Assembly: GCA_018780145.1 (NCBI GenBank)
Contig: JADMKA010000009.1
Span: 1-64,000 of the forward strand
Direction of reading: 5' to 3'
Source of the DNA: Vitreoscilla sp.
Lineage (GTDB): Bacteria > Pseudomonadota > Gammaproteobacteria > Burkholderiales > Burkholderiaceae_C
DNA length: 64,000 nucleotides
Below the pieces are notes generated by a model. The model was not told the DNA's origin. It made no database searches and worked only from the letters and a program-made list of their open reading frames with translations. The position numbers and the translations under genes are program-made. The stretch's first letter is position 1. Every line of letters starts with the position of its first letter. Of the stretch, positions 35,449 to 44,682 are shown in pieces.

Positions 35449-37239
35449 ATGCACTATCGTCGCGTGGTGAAGCGAACCCTCGCCCTCCTCTTCCTCTGGC
35501 TGGCCCTGGCCGGCACCGTGGCGGCCACGCCGGCCAAGGTGCTGCGCTACGCCCTGGTGGAGGACGCGACCACGCTGGATCCAGTGGCCATCAGCGACAT
35601 CTACAGCCAGGAGGTGGCCGGCAGCATCTTCGAGCCGCTCTACCGCTTCGACTACCTGGCCCGGCCGGTGGCCATCCGGCCCCAGGTGGCGGCCGCGCTG
35701 CCGGAGGCCAGCGCGGATTTCCGCGAGTTCACCGTGCGGCTGAAGCCCGGCATCCACTTTGCCGACGACCCGGCCTTCGGCGGCCAGCCGCGCGAGGTGG
35801 TGGCGCAGGATGTGGTCTACGCCATCCAGCGCATCTTCGACCCGCGCTGGAAGAGCCCTCAGTACCCCACCTGGGTCAGCCTGGGCCTGCTCGGGCTGGA
35901 GGCCCGGCGCCAGCAGGCGCTGGACGACAAGCGGCCCTTCGACTACGCACGCCCGGTCGAGGGCGTGGTGGCACTGGACCGCCGCACCCTGCGCTTCCGG
36001 CTGGACAAACCCAACCCGCGCTTCGTCTTCGAGCTGACCGGCATCGTCGCCGCGGCGCCGGTGGCGCGCGAGGTGGTCGAGCGCTATGGCGACGCGATCG
36101 GCGAGCACCCGGTGGGCAGCGGCCCGTTCATGCTGGCCTCGTGGCGTCGTGGCTCGCAGATCGTGCTGGCGCGCAACCCCGGCTACCGCGACGTACGCTA
36201 CGACGAGCAGGCACCAACTGGCGATGCAGCGGCCACGAGGGTGGCAAACCGGCTGTCCGGCCGCCGCCTGCCGATGGTGGACCGGGTCGAGATCGCGGTC
36301 ATCCACGAAGACCAGCCACGCTGGCTGGCCTTCCTGAACGGTGACTTCGACCTCGCCGGTGTGCCCGGCACCTTCGCGCCGGTGGCCTATCCGGGCGGCA
36401 GGCTGGCACCGGGTCTGGCCCGCCAGGGCATCCAGGCGCAGCGCCAGGCCCGGCCCGACGTGGTCTACACCGTGTTCAACATGGACGACCCGGTGGTGGG
36501 CGGCTACGGTGCGGCGCAGGTGGCGCTGCGCCGCGCCATCGGCTTGGGCTACGACAACCATGAGGAGATCCGCACCCTGCGCCGCAGCCTGGGCGTGCCG
36601 GCGCAATCGGTGGTGCCGCCTTCCACTTACGGGTACGACGCGGCGATGCGCAGCGAGATGAGCCGGTACGACCCGGCGCAGGCCAATGCCCTGCTCGATC
36701 TCTACGGCTTCCTGGACCGTGACGGCGACGGCTGGCGCGAGCGGCCCGACGGTTCGCCGCTGGTGCTGCAGTACCACACCGACAAGACCCTGCGCCCCTT
36801 CAACGAGCTGTGGCGGCGCCGCATGGACGCCCTGCGCCTGCGCATCGAGTTCGTCCCGGGCCAGTGGACCGAACAGGCCAAGGCCGCACGCGCCGGCAAG
36901 CTGATGATGTGGTTCCTGTCGTGGAACGCCGATGCGCCCGACGCCGAGGCCTTCCTGCGCCTGGGCTACGGCCCGGCGGTCGGCGGCGACAACATGTCGC
37001 GTTTCAATCTGCCGGCCTACAACACCTTGTACGACAGGCAGGCCGCGCTGCCCGACGGCCCGGAGCGCCTGGCCGCCATGGCCGAGGCCCAGCGCCTGCT
37101 GCTGGCCTACCTGCCGATCAAGGCCCATGTGCACCGCGCCAGCGTGACGATGAACTGGCCGCGCCTGGTGGGCTACCGGCCGCACCCCTTCCTGCGGCCG
37201 TTCCATGCGTACGTCGACATCGACGCCGCCACGCCATGA
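35449..37239 (+). CDS. Family 5 (oligopeptide-type) extracellular solute-binding protein, copy 1 of 4
   Basis: This 596-aa periplasmic binding protein (SBP_bac_5) has a signal peptide (KRTLALLFLWLALAGTVAA) and then VLRYALVEDATTLDPVAISD, the family-5 entry motif. Other shared landmarks are GIHFADDPAF, HPVGSGPFML, DPVVGGYGAAQVALRRAI and an EF-hand-like loop LDRDGDGWRE. ATG 35449 is favoured by AGGGTG at 35437-35442; in-frame ATGs at 35389 and 35431 are possible. It is first of four tandem paralogues, and its stop overlaps the next start by four bases. It should deliver a peptide-like ligand to the divergent Yej-type permease. Confidence 0.88.
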   Translation: MHYRRVVKRTLALLFLWLALAGTVAATPAKVLRYALVEDATTLDPVAISDIYSQEVAGSIFEPLYRFDYLARPVAIRPQVAAALPEASADFREFTVRLKPGIHFADDPAFGGQPREVVAQDVVYAIQRIFDPRWKSPQYPTWVSLGLLGLEARRQQALDDKRPFDYARPVEGVVALDRRTLRFRLDKPNPRFVFELTGIVAAAPVAREVVERYGDAIGEHPVGSGPFMLASWRRGSQIVLARNPGYRDVRYDEQAPTGDAAATRVANRLSGRRLPMVDRVEIAVIHEDQPRWLAFLNGDFDLAGVPGTFAPVAYPGGRLAPGLARQGIQAQRQARPDVVYTVFNMDDPVVGGYGAAQVALRRAIGLGYDNHEEIRTLRRSLGVPAQSVVPPSTYGYDAAMRSEMSRYDPAQANALLDLYGFLDRDGDGWRERPDGSPLVLQYHTDKTLRPFNELWRRRMDALRLRIEFVPGQWTEQAKAARAGKLMMWFLSWNADAPDAEAFLRLGYGPAVGGDNMSRFNLPAYNTLYDRQAALPDGPERLAAMAEAQRLLLAYLPIKAHVHRASVTMNWPRLVGYRPHPFLRPFHAYVDIDAATP

Positions 37240-39041
37240 TCCGCCCGCTCGTGGCCGCCGCGCTGATCGCCGCATTCAGCCCCACCCAGGCGGGCGACGC
37301 GCCCAAGGTACTGCGCTATGCGTTCCCCATCGCCGAGACGGGCTTCGACCCAGCGCAGATCAGCGATGTCTACTCGCGCATCGTCGTCGCCAACATCTTC
37401 GAGGCGCCACTCACCTACGACTACCTGGCCCGCCCGGCGCAACTGCGGCCCGCCACCGCCGCGGCGCTGCCCGAGGTCTCGGCGGATTTCCGCACCTGGA
37501 CCTTCCGCCTGAAGCCCGGCATCCACTTTGCCGACGACCCGGTGTTCAAGGGCCAGCCGCGCGAGCTGGTGGCGGCCGACTACGTCTACTCGATCAAGCG
37601 CCACTACGACCCGCGCTGGAAGAGCCCCAATCTCTACAATTTCGAGAACGCGAAGATCGTCGGCCTGTCCGAGCTGCGGCAGAAGGCCCTGAAGGACAAG
37701 ACGCCGTTCGACTACGACAGCGAGGTCGCCGGCCTGAAGGCGGTGGACCGCTACACCTTCGTCGTCACCGTGGCCGAGCCGCTGCCGCGGCTGGCCAATG
37801 CCTTCGCCGACGCCGGCATGACTGGCGCGGTGGCGCGCGAGGTGATCGAGGCGGCGCCGGACAAGACCATGGAGCACCCGGTCGGCACCGGGCCCTACCG
37901 GCTGGCCGAGTGGCGGCGCTCGTCGCGCATCGTGCTGGAACGCAACCCGGGTTTTCGCGAGCAGCGCTACGACGCGCAGCCACCGGCCCACGATGCCCGT
38001 TCGCAGGCCATCGCCGCGCGCATGGCAGGCAAGCGCCTGCCGCTGATTGACCGGGTGGAGGTCTCCATCGTCGAGGAGTCGCAGCCACGGCTGTTGGGGT
38101 TCCTGAACGGCGAGCACGACTGGATCGAGCGCCTGCCGCCCGAGCTCTCGCCACCCATCATCCCCAACGGCCGGCTCGCGCCGCACCTGCAGAAGAAGAG
38201 CCTGCAACTGGAGCGGGTGCCGGCGGTGGACGTCGGCTTCAGCTACTTCGGCATGGAGAACCCGGTGGTCGGTGGCTACACGCCCGCCAAGGTGGCGTTG
38301 CGACGCGCCATCGGCCTGGCCTATGACGTCGAGGCCGAGATCACCCAGGCGCGCAAGGGCCAGGCGGTGCTGGCGCAAAGCATCGTGCCGCCGCAGATGA
38401 GCGGGTACGAGGCGGCGTTCCGCAGCGAGATGAGCGAGCACAGCGTCGCCCGCGCCCGTGGCCTGCTGGATCTGTACGGCTACCTCGACCGAGACGGCGA
38501 CGGCTTTCGCGAACAGCCCGACGGCAGCCCCTTGACCATCGAGTACTCGGCCCAGCCCGACCAGGCCTCGCGCCTGACGCAGGACCTGTGGAGCAAGGCC
38601 ATGCAGCGCATCGGCGTGCGCATGGAGTTCAAGATCGCCAAGTGGCCCGAGCAACTCAAGGCCTCGCGCGCCGGCAAGCTGATGATGTGGGGGCTCTTCT
38701 GGAGCGCCACCATGCCCGACGGCAGCGATTTCCTCGGCCTGATGTACGGGCCCAACAAGGGCCAGTCCAACCACGCCCGCTTCGACCTGCCGGCCTACAA
38801 CGATCTCTACCAGCGCCAGGCCCGGCTGCCCGACGGCCCGGAGCGCGAGGCGCTGATCCGCGAGGCCAAGAAGCTGGGCGTGGCCTACATGCCCTACAAG
38901 GTCACCGGCCACCGTATCCTGACGGATGTGCTGCACCCGTGGGTGATCGGCTACCGCCGGCACCCGTTCCTGCGCGACTCGTGGCGCTACCTCGACATCG
39001 ACAACGCGCTGCGGCCCGACCCGGGCCCGAACCCCCACTGA
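37236..39041 (+). CDS. Family 5 extracellular solute-binding protein, copy 2 of 4
   Basis: This 601-aa paralogue of the preceding gene has a short signal peptide (MIRPLVAAALIAAFSPTQAG). Landmarks are VLRYAFPIAETGFDPAQISD, GIHFADDPVFKGQPREL, HPVGTGPYRL, ENPVVGGYTPAKVALRRAI and LDRDGDGFRE. The ATG at 37236 overlaps the previous stop (ATGA), so the two are translationally coupled. The binding-site stretch before ENPVVGG (VPAVDVGFSYFGM) differs from copies 1, 3 and 4, consistent with altered ligand preference. Confidence 0.88.
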   Translation: MIRPLVAAALIAAFSPTQAGDAPKVLRYAFPIAETGFDPAQISDVYSRIVVANIFEAPLTYDYLARPAQLRPATAAALPEVSADFRTWTFRLKPGIHFADDPVFKGQPRELVAADYVYSIKRHYDPRWKSPNLYNFENAKIVGLSELRQKALKDKTPFDYDSEVAGLKAVDRYTFVVTVAEPLPRLANAFADAGMTGAVAREVIEAAPDKTMEHPVGTGPYRLAEWRRSSRIVLERNPGFREQRYDAQPPAHDARSQAIAARMAGKRLPLIDRVEVSIVEESQPRLLGFLNGEHDWIERLPPELSPPIIPNGRLAPHLQKKSLQLERVPAVDVGFSYFGMENPVVGGYTPAKVALRRAIGLAYDVEAEITQARKGQAVLAQSIVPPQMSGYEAAFRSEMSEHSVARARGLLDLYGYLDRDGDGFREQPDGSPLTIEYSAQPDQASRLTQDLWSKAMQRIGVRMEFKIAKWPEQLKASRAGKLMMWGLFWSATMPDGSDFLGLMYGPNKGQSNHARFDLPAYNDLYQRQARLPDGPEREALIREAKKLGVAYMPYKVTGHRILTDVLHPWVIGYRRHPFLRDSWRYLDIDNALRPDPGPNPH

Positions 39042-39047
39042 GCCACC

Positions 39048-40862
39048 ATGCAACGACCCGCCCGACTCGCCTCCCTGGCCCTCGCCTTCGCCCTGGCCCT
39101 GCCCGCCGGTGCGCAGGAGGCCGCGCCGCAGAAGGTGCTGCGCTACGCCTTCCGCGCCGCCGAGACCAGCTTCGACCCGACGCAGATCAACGACATCTAC
39201 TCGCGCACCGTCACGGCGCACATCTTCGAGGCGCTCTACACCTACGACCACCTGGCACGGCCGTCCGCCTTCAAGCCGCTGACCGCCGAAGCGATGCCCG
39301 AGGCCAGCGACAACCACCGCACCTGGACGATGCGGGTCAAGCCCGGCATCTACTTCGCCGACGACCCGGTCTTCAAGGGCGCCAAGCGCGAGCTGGTGGC
39401 CGAGGACTATGTGTTCGCCATCAAGCGCTTTGCCGATCCGGCGTTGAAGAGCCCCGTCTGGAGCTACGTGGACGGCTTCAAGCTGCTCGGCCTGGCAGAG
39501 GAGCGCCAACGCGCCATCGGCAGCAAGCAGCCTTTCGACTACGACGCGCCCGTCGAGGGCCTGCGCGCGCTGGACCGCTACACCGTGCAGATCCGGCTGG
39601 CCGAGCCGCGGCCGCGCTTCATCGAGTTCCTCGCCGCGAGCGACCTGTTCGGTGGCGTGGCGCGCGAGGTGGTGCGGGCCTATGGCGACAAGCTCGCCGA
39701 GCACCCGGTGGGCACCGGGCCGTTCAAGCTGGTGCAGTGGCGGCGCGCCAGCTTCATCGCACTGGAGCGCAACCCCGGCTACCGCGAGCGCTTCTACGAC
39801 GCCGAGCCCGCGCCCGATGACGCCGAGGGCCAGGCCATCCTGGCGCGCCTGAAGGGGCGGCGCCTGCCGATGGTCGACCGGGTCGAACTGTCCATCATCG
39901 AGGAGAACCAGCCGCGCTGGCTGGCCTTCCTGAACGGCCAGCACAACTTCATCGAACAGGTGCCGGCCGAGTACAGCAGCCTGGCCATGCCCCAAGGCAA
40001 GCTGGCGCCCAACCTGGCCAAGCAGGGCGTGCAAGGCTGGCGCCGGGTGCGCTCGGATCTGTACGCCACCTTCTTCAACCTCGACGACCCGGTGGTCGGT
40101 GGCTACACGCCGGAGCGCGTGGCGCTGCGCCGCGCGATCTCGCTGGGGCTGGACGTGGCACGCGAGATCCGCCTCGTCCACAAGGGCCAGGGCATCCTGG
40201 CGCAGGCGCCGGTGATCCCCCACACCCGCTCCTACGACCCGGCCTTCAAGAGCGAGATGAGCGAATACAGCCCGGCCAAGGCCGCCGCGCTGCTGGATCT
40301 GTACGGCTATGTCGACCAGGACGGCGACGGCTGGCGCGACCAGCCCGGCGGGGCGCCGCTGGTGCTGCAATGGTCGATCGAGACCGACCAGCGCGCGCGC
40401 CAGATCTCCGAGCAGTACCAGCGCGACATGAGCGCGCTGAAGATCAAGGTCCAGTTCAAGCAAGGCAAGTGGCCCGAGCTGTTGAAGGCCGCCCGCGCCG
40501 GCAGCTTCCAGATCTGGCACGTGGGTGGTGTCTCCGCGTCGCCGGACAGCCAGGGCGCCTTGCAGCGCTTCGACGGCAAGCAGGTGGGCGGGCAGAACAT
40601 GGCGCGTTTTCGCCGGCCGGAGTTCGACGAGGTCTACCGCCGCTTGAGCGAGCTGCCGGACGGCCCCGAGCGCGAGGCGCTGTTCGTCGAGGCCAAACGC
40701 CTGGCCGTGGCCTGGATGCCCTACCGCATCCGCTTCCACACCCTGGTCACCGACCTCGCGCGGCAGGACCTGCACGGGTTCCGCCGCCCGGCCTTCTGGC
40801 TCGACTGGTGGCAGTACGCCGACGTGAGCGCCGACCTGAGCGCCGGGGCGGCCGGGCGCTGA
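39048..40862 (+). CDS. Family 5 extracellular solute-binding protein, copy 3 of 4
   Basis: This 604-aa paralogue has a signal peptide (RLASLALAFALALPAGAQ). Landmarks are VLRYAFRAAETSFDPTQIND, GIYFADDPVFKGAKREL, HPVGTGPFKL, LDDPVVGGYTPERVALRRAI and VDQDGDGWRD. It starts six bases after copy 2. Its C-terminal region (SFQIWHVGGVSASPDSQGAL) is the most divergent of the four, which hints at a different ligand or partner. Confidence 0.88.
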   Translation: MQRPARLASLALAFALALPAGAQEAAPQKVLRYAFRAAETSFDPTQINDIYSRTVTAHIFEALYTYDHLARPSAFKPLTAEAMPEASDNHRTWTMRVKPGIYFADDPVFKGAKRELVAEDYVFAIKRFADPALKSPVWSYVDGFKLLGLAEERQRAIGSKQPFDYDAPVEGLRALDRYTVQIRLAEPRPRFIEFLAASDLFGGVAREVVRAYGDKLAEHPVGTGPFKLVQWRRASFIALERNPGYRERFYDAEPAPDDAEGQAILARLKGRRLPMVDRVELSIIEENQPRWLAFLNGQHNFIEQVPAEYSSLAMPQGKLAPNLAKQGVQGWRRVRSDLYATFFNLDDPVVGGYTPERVALRRAISLGLDVAREIRLVHKGQGILAQAPVIPHTRSYDPAFKSEMSEYSPAKAAALLDLYGYVDQDGDGWRDQPGGAPLVLQWSIETDQRARQISEQYQRDMSALKIKVQFKQGKWPELLKAARAGSFQIWHVGGVSASPDSQGALQRFDGKQVGGQNMARFRRPEFDEVYRRLSELPDGPEREALFVEAKRLAVAWMPYRIRFHTLVTDLARQDLHGFRRPAFWLDWWQYADVSADLSAGAAGR

Positions 40863-40864
40863 GC

Positions 40865-42640
40865 ATGGGCCCGGGTTCACCGCGGCGCCGCCACCTGCTG
40901 CTGGCCGGTGCCGCGGCGGGCGCGTTGCCCGCGCTGGCGTCGGGCCGCGGCCCCAAGACCCTGCGCCTGGCCTACAACTTCGCCGAGACCGGGTTCGACC
41001 CGCCGCAGGTCAGCGACCAGTCCTCGGTGCAGGTCGACGCCCACATCTTCGAGCCGCTGCTGACCTACGACTACCTGGCCCGTCCGGCCCGGCTGCAGCC
41101 GCTCACCGCCGCCGCGCTGCCGGAGGTCTCGGCCGATTTCAAGCGCTTCGTGTTCACGGTCAGGCCGGGCATTTTCTTCGCCGACGACCCGGTGTTCAAG
41201 GGCCAGCCACGCGAGCTGGTGGCCGCCGACTATGCCTACAGCATCCGGCGCTTCTACGACCCGCGCTGGAAATCCGAGCACCTCTACCAGTTCGAGAACG
41301 CCAAGATCCTGGGCCTGTCCGAGCTGCGCCAGCAGGCACTGAAGGGCAAGGCCGGGTTCGACTACGACGCCCCGGTCGACGGCCTGCGGGTGCTGGACCG
41401 GTACCGGCTGGAGCTGCGCCTGGCCGACCCGGCGCCGCGCTTCACCCACGTCTTCGCCTCGCCGTTGCTCGCCGCCGCGGTGGCGCGCGAGGTGGTGGAG
41501 GCCTATGGCGACGACCTGATGGCGCACCCGGTCGGCACCGGGCCCTTCCGCCTGGTGCAGTGGCGGCGCGGCTCGCTGATCGTGCTGGAGCGCAACCCGC
41601 GCTATCGCGAGGAGGTGTTCGATGCCGGCAGCGCGGCGGACCATCCCGACTGCCAGGCCGCCGCCGCCCACCTGGCCGGCCAGCGCCTGCCGCTGCTGGA
41701 CCGGGTGGAGATCAGCATCGTCAACGAGGCCCAGCCGCGCTGGCTGGCCTTTGCCGGCGGCCAGCATGATCTGCTGGAGCTGCCGCCCGAGTTCGCGCCC
41801 ATCGCCGTGCCCGGCGGCCGCGTCGCACCCCACCTGGCCAAGCGTGGCGTGCGGGCCCAGCGCACCGCCGAGGCGGTGGTGGCACACACTTTCTTCAACT
41901 GTGCCGACCCGGTGGTGGGTGGCTACACGCCGGAGAAGGTGGCGCTGCGCCGCGCCATCTCGATGGCGCACGACACGGCCCGCATGGTCGACGGCGTGCT
42001 GAACGGGCAGGCGGTGGTGGCGCAATCGATGATCCCGCCGCACTGCTACGGCCACGACGCCGCCTACACCACCCGCTCGCGCGGGCCGGCGAAGGCGCGG
42101 GCCCAGGCCCTGCTGGACACCTACGGCTACCTCGACCGCGATGGTGACGGCTGGCGCGAGGCGCCCGATGGCTCGCCGCTGGTGCTGCGCAAGGCCAGCC
42201 CGGAGGACCAGCGCTCGCGGGCCTTCAACGACATCTGGCGCGCCAGCATGAACGCCATCGGCCTGCGCATCGAGTTCGAGGTGCACACCTTCGGCGACCT
42301 GATCAAGCGCTCGCTGGCCGGGCAGTTGCCGATGTGGGGCTTCGCCTGGACGGACGGCGACTTCTTCCTGGGCCTGGCCTACGGGCCCAACGGCGATCAG
42401 TCCAACGACGCGCGCTTCCAGCTGCCCGCCTTCGACGCCCTGTACCAGCGCCAGCGCCGCCTGCCCGACGGCCCCGAACGCCTGGCCCTGATCCGCGATG
42501 CCCAGCGCTGCATGCACGCCTGGGCGCCGTACCTGCCGCACTACCACCCCATCACCACCGACCTGCTGGCGCCGGCCGTGCGCGGCTACGTGCGCCACCC
42601 GTTCCGGCGCGACGAACTGCGCTTCGTCGACGTGTTATGA
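40865..42640 (+). CDS. Family 5 extracellular solute-binding protein, copy 4 of 4
   Basis: This 591-aa paralogue has an arginine-rich signal (SPRRRHLLLAGAAAGALPAL), which looks Tat-like, unlike the Sec-type signals of copies 1-3. Landmarks are LRLAYNFAETGFDPPQVSD, GIFFADDPVFKGQPREL, HPVGTGPFRL, ADPVVGGYTPEKVALRRAI and LDRDGDGWRE. It starts two bases after copy 3. The following CoA-ligase gene begins 11 bases after its stop. Confidence 0.87.
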   Translation: MGPGSPRRRHLLLAGAAAGALPALASGRGPKTLRLAYNFAETGFDPPQVSDQSSVQVDAHIFEPLLTYDYLARPARLQPLTAAALPEVSADFKRFVFTVRPGIFFADDPVFKGQPRELVAADYAYSIRRFYDPRWKSEHLYQFENAKILGLSELRQQALKGKAGFDYDAPVDGLRVLDRYRLELRLADPAPRFTHVFASPLLAAAVAREVVEAYGDDLMAHPVGTGPFRLVQWRRGSLIVLERNPRYREEVFDAGSAADHPDCQAAAAHLAGQRLPLLDRVEISIVNEAQPRWLAFAGGQHDLLELPPEFAPIAVPGGRVAPHLAKRGVRAQRTAEAVVAHTFFNCADPVVGGYTPEKVALRRAISMAHDTARMVDGVLNGQAVVAQSMIPPHCYGHDAAYTTRSRGPAKARAQALLDTYGYLDRDGDGWREAPDGSPLVLRKASPEDQRSRAFNDIWRASMNAIGLRIEFEVHTFGDLIKRSLAGQLPMWGFAWTDGDFFLGLAYGPNGDQSNDARFQLPAFDALYQRQRRLPDGPERLALIRDAQRCMHAWAPYLPHYHPITTDLLAPAVRGYVRHPFRRDELRFVDVL

Positions 42641-42651
42641 GAGGCCCGACG

Positions 42652-44682
42652 ATGCCCCTGCCCGAACCCCGCATCACCGCCTACCAGCGCTGGCTGGCCG
42701 AGACCCGTGGCCTGCACTTCCCGCACTACGAGGATCTGTGGCAATGGTCGGTCACCGACCTGGAGGCCTTCTGGCGCTCCATCTGGGACTGGTTCGAGCT
42801 CGAGTCGCCCACGCCCTTCGGCGCCGTGCTGGCCGAGCGCCGCATGCCGGGCGCCCGCTGGTTCCCGGGCGCCCAGGTCAACTACGCGCAGCAGGCGCTG
42901 CGGCATGGCGCGCGGGCCGATGCGGCCGGCCACCCGGCCATCGTCTGGAGCGACGAGGTCTCGCTGGCGCGCGGCGAACTGCACCAGCTGAGCTGGCCCG
43001 AGCTGGCCCGCCAGGTGGGCACGCTGGCGGCCTCGCTGCGCCGACTCGGCGTGGCCCGCGGCGACCGGGTGGTGGCCGTGCTGCCGAACCGGCCCGAGAC
43101 GGCGGTGGCCTTTCTCGCGGTGGCCAGCGTAGGCGCCGTCTGGTCGCTGTGCTCGCCCGACATGGGGCCGGTGGCGGTGCTGGACCGCTTCCGCCAGATC
43201 GAGCCGGTGCTGCTGTTCGCGGCCGACGGCTACCGCTTCGGCGGCGTGGCGCACGAGCGCAGTGCGCTGGTCGGCGAGCTGGTGGGCCACCTGCCCAGCC
43301 TGCGCCACGTGGTGCAGGTGCCGGTGCTGGGGGCCGGCGCGGACCCGGCCGCGTTCGCCGGGCCCGGCCGGGCCGCGCACCGCTGGGCCGAGCTGCTGGC
43401 CGGCGACGACCGGCTGGCGCCCGAGTGGCTGCCGTTCGACCACCCGCTGTGGATCGTCTACTCCAGCGGCACCACCGGCCTGCCCAAGCCGATCGTGCAC
43501 GGCCACGGCGGGGTGATGCTGGAGTCGCTCAAGGGCGGCGCGCTGCACAACAACCTGGGCGCCACGGTGGACACCGGCGACCGCTTCTTCTGGTACAGCT
43601 CGACCGGCTGGATCATGTGGAACAGCCAGATCAGCGGCCTGCTGGGCGGCACCACGATCGCCTTGTTCGACGGCTCGCCGGCCGGGCCGTCCAACGCGCC
43701 GGACTGGGGCACGCTGTGGCGCTTCGCCGCGCTGTCGCGCTGCACCTTCTTCGGCGCCGGCGCGGCCTTCTACGCGAGTGGCCTGAAGGCCGGCGTGGTG
43801 CCGCAGCTCGGCAACGACCTCTCGGCCCTGCGCGCCGTGGGCTCCACCGGCTCACCACTGGCCGAGGAGGCCTACCGCTGGATCTGGCAGCAACTGCCGA
43901 AGGTCGACGGGCGCGACATCTGGATCGCCTGCATCTCCGGCGGCACCGATTTCGCCGGCGCCTTCGTGGCCGGCCTGCCGACGCTGCCGCTGGTGGCCGG
44001 CGAGATGCAGTGCCGCTGCCTGGGCGCCGCCGTGCAGGCCTTCAGCGAGGCCGACGCCGAGGGCCGCGGCCGGCCGCTGATGGACGAGGTGGGCGAACTC
44101 GTCTGCACCGAGCCGATGCCGTCGATGCCGCTGTACCTGTGGGGCGATGCGAGCGGCCAGCGCCTGCACGACAGCTACTTCGACATGTACCCCGGCATCT
44201 GGCGCCATGGCGACTGGATCCGCCTGGTGCCGCACCCCGAGGCGGCCGGCGCCATCATCTACGGCCGCAGCGACGCCACCATCAACCGCCACGGCATCCG
44301 CATGGGCACGGCCGAGCTGTACCGCGCGGTCGAGGCCCTGCCCGAGGTGCTGGACAGCCTGGTGGTCGATCTGGAGTACCTGGGGTGCGAAAGCTACATG
44401 CCCTTGTTCGTGGTGCTGCGCGAGGGCCTGTTGCTCGACGAGGCGCTCACGCAGCGCTTGAAGGCCGGCATCCGCAGCGCCCTGTCACCCCGCCACGTGC
44501 CCAACGAGATCTGGCAGGTGCCGGCCATCCCACGCACCTTGTCCGGCAAGAAGATGGAGCTGCCGGTCAAGAAGCTGCTGCAGGGCGCCGACCCGGCCAA
44601 GGTGATGAACCGCGACGCGATGGCCAACGCGGCGGCTGTCGACTGGTTCGTCGGCTTCGCCGCGCGGCGGCCTGCGCGCTGA
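42652..44682 (+). CDS. Acetoacetate-CoA ligase (acetoacetyl-CoA synthetase)
   Basis: This 676-aa ANL-superfamily enzyme has the AMP-binding P-loop YSSGTTGLPKPIVHGHGG (about residues 275-292), the acetoacetyl-CoA-synthetase-like segment FFWYSSTGWIMWN, the adenylate-contact motif HGDWIRLVPH and the C-terminal GKKMELPVKK that supplies the catalytic lysine. The N-terminal 90 residues (RITAYQRWLAETRGLHF, DLWQWSVTDLEAFWRSI) match the AcsA-like cap of AacS enzymes. It activates acetoacetate with ATP and CoA. ATG 42652 has GAGAGG seven bases upstream, better than ATG 42637, which overlaps the upstream stop. It appears to be the last gene of the binding-protein operon. Confidence 0.88.
   Translation: MPLPEPRITAYQRWLAETRGLHFPHYEDLWQWSVTDLEAFWRSIWDWFELESPTPFGAVLAERRMPGARWFPGAQVNYAQQALRHGARADAAGHPAIVWSDEVSLARGELHQLSWPELARQVGTLAASLRRLGVARGDRVVAVLPNRPETAVAFLAVASVGAVWSLCSPDMGPVAVLDRFRQIEPVLLFAADGYRFGGVAHERSALVGELVGHLPSLRHVVQVPVLGAGADPAAFAGPGRAAHRWAELLAGDDRLAPEWLPFDHPLWIVYSSGTTGLPKPIVHGHGGVMLESLKGGALHNNLGATVDTGDRFFWYSSTGWIMWNSQISGLLGGTTIALFDGSPAGPSNAPDWGTLWRFAALSRCTFFGAGAAFYASGLKAGVVPQLGNDLSALRAVGSTGSPLAEEAYRWIWQQLPKVDGRDIWIACISGGTDFAGAFVAGLPTLPLVAGEMQCRCLGAAVQAFSEADAEGRGRPLMDEVGELVCTEPMPSMPLYLWGDASGQRLHDSYFDMYPGIWRHGDWIRLVPHPEAAGAIIYGRSDATINRHGIRMGTAELYRAVEALPEVLDSLVVDLEYLGCESYMPLFVVLREGLLLDEALTQRLKAGIRSALSPRHVPNEIWQVPAIPRTLSGKKMELPVKKLLQGADPAKVMNRDAMANAAAVDWFVGFAARRPAR

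Noticed and set aside
37173-40880. Open frame of 1,235 codons on the minus strand across the binding-protein genes
   Set aside because: It is antisense to three clear paralogous genes with signal peptides and conserved motifs. Its translation is low-complexity (V, G, A, R, H and Q-rich), as expected of a shadow frame in high-GC DNA.
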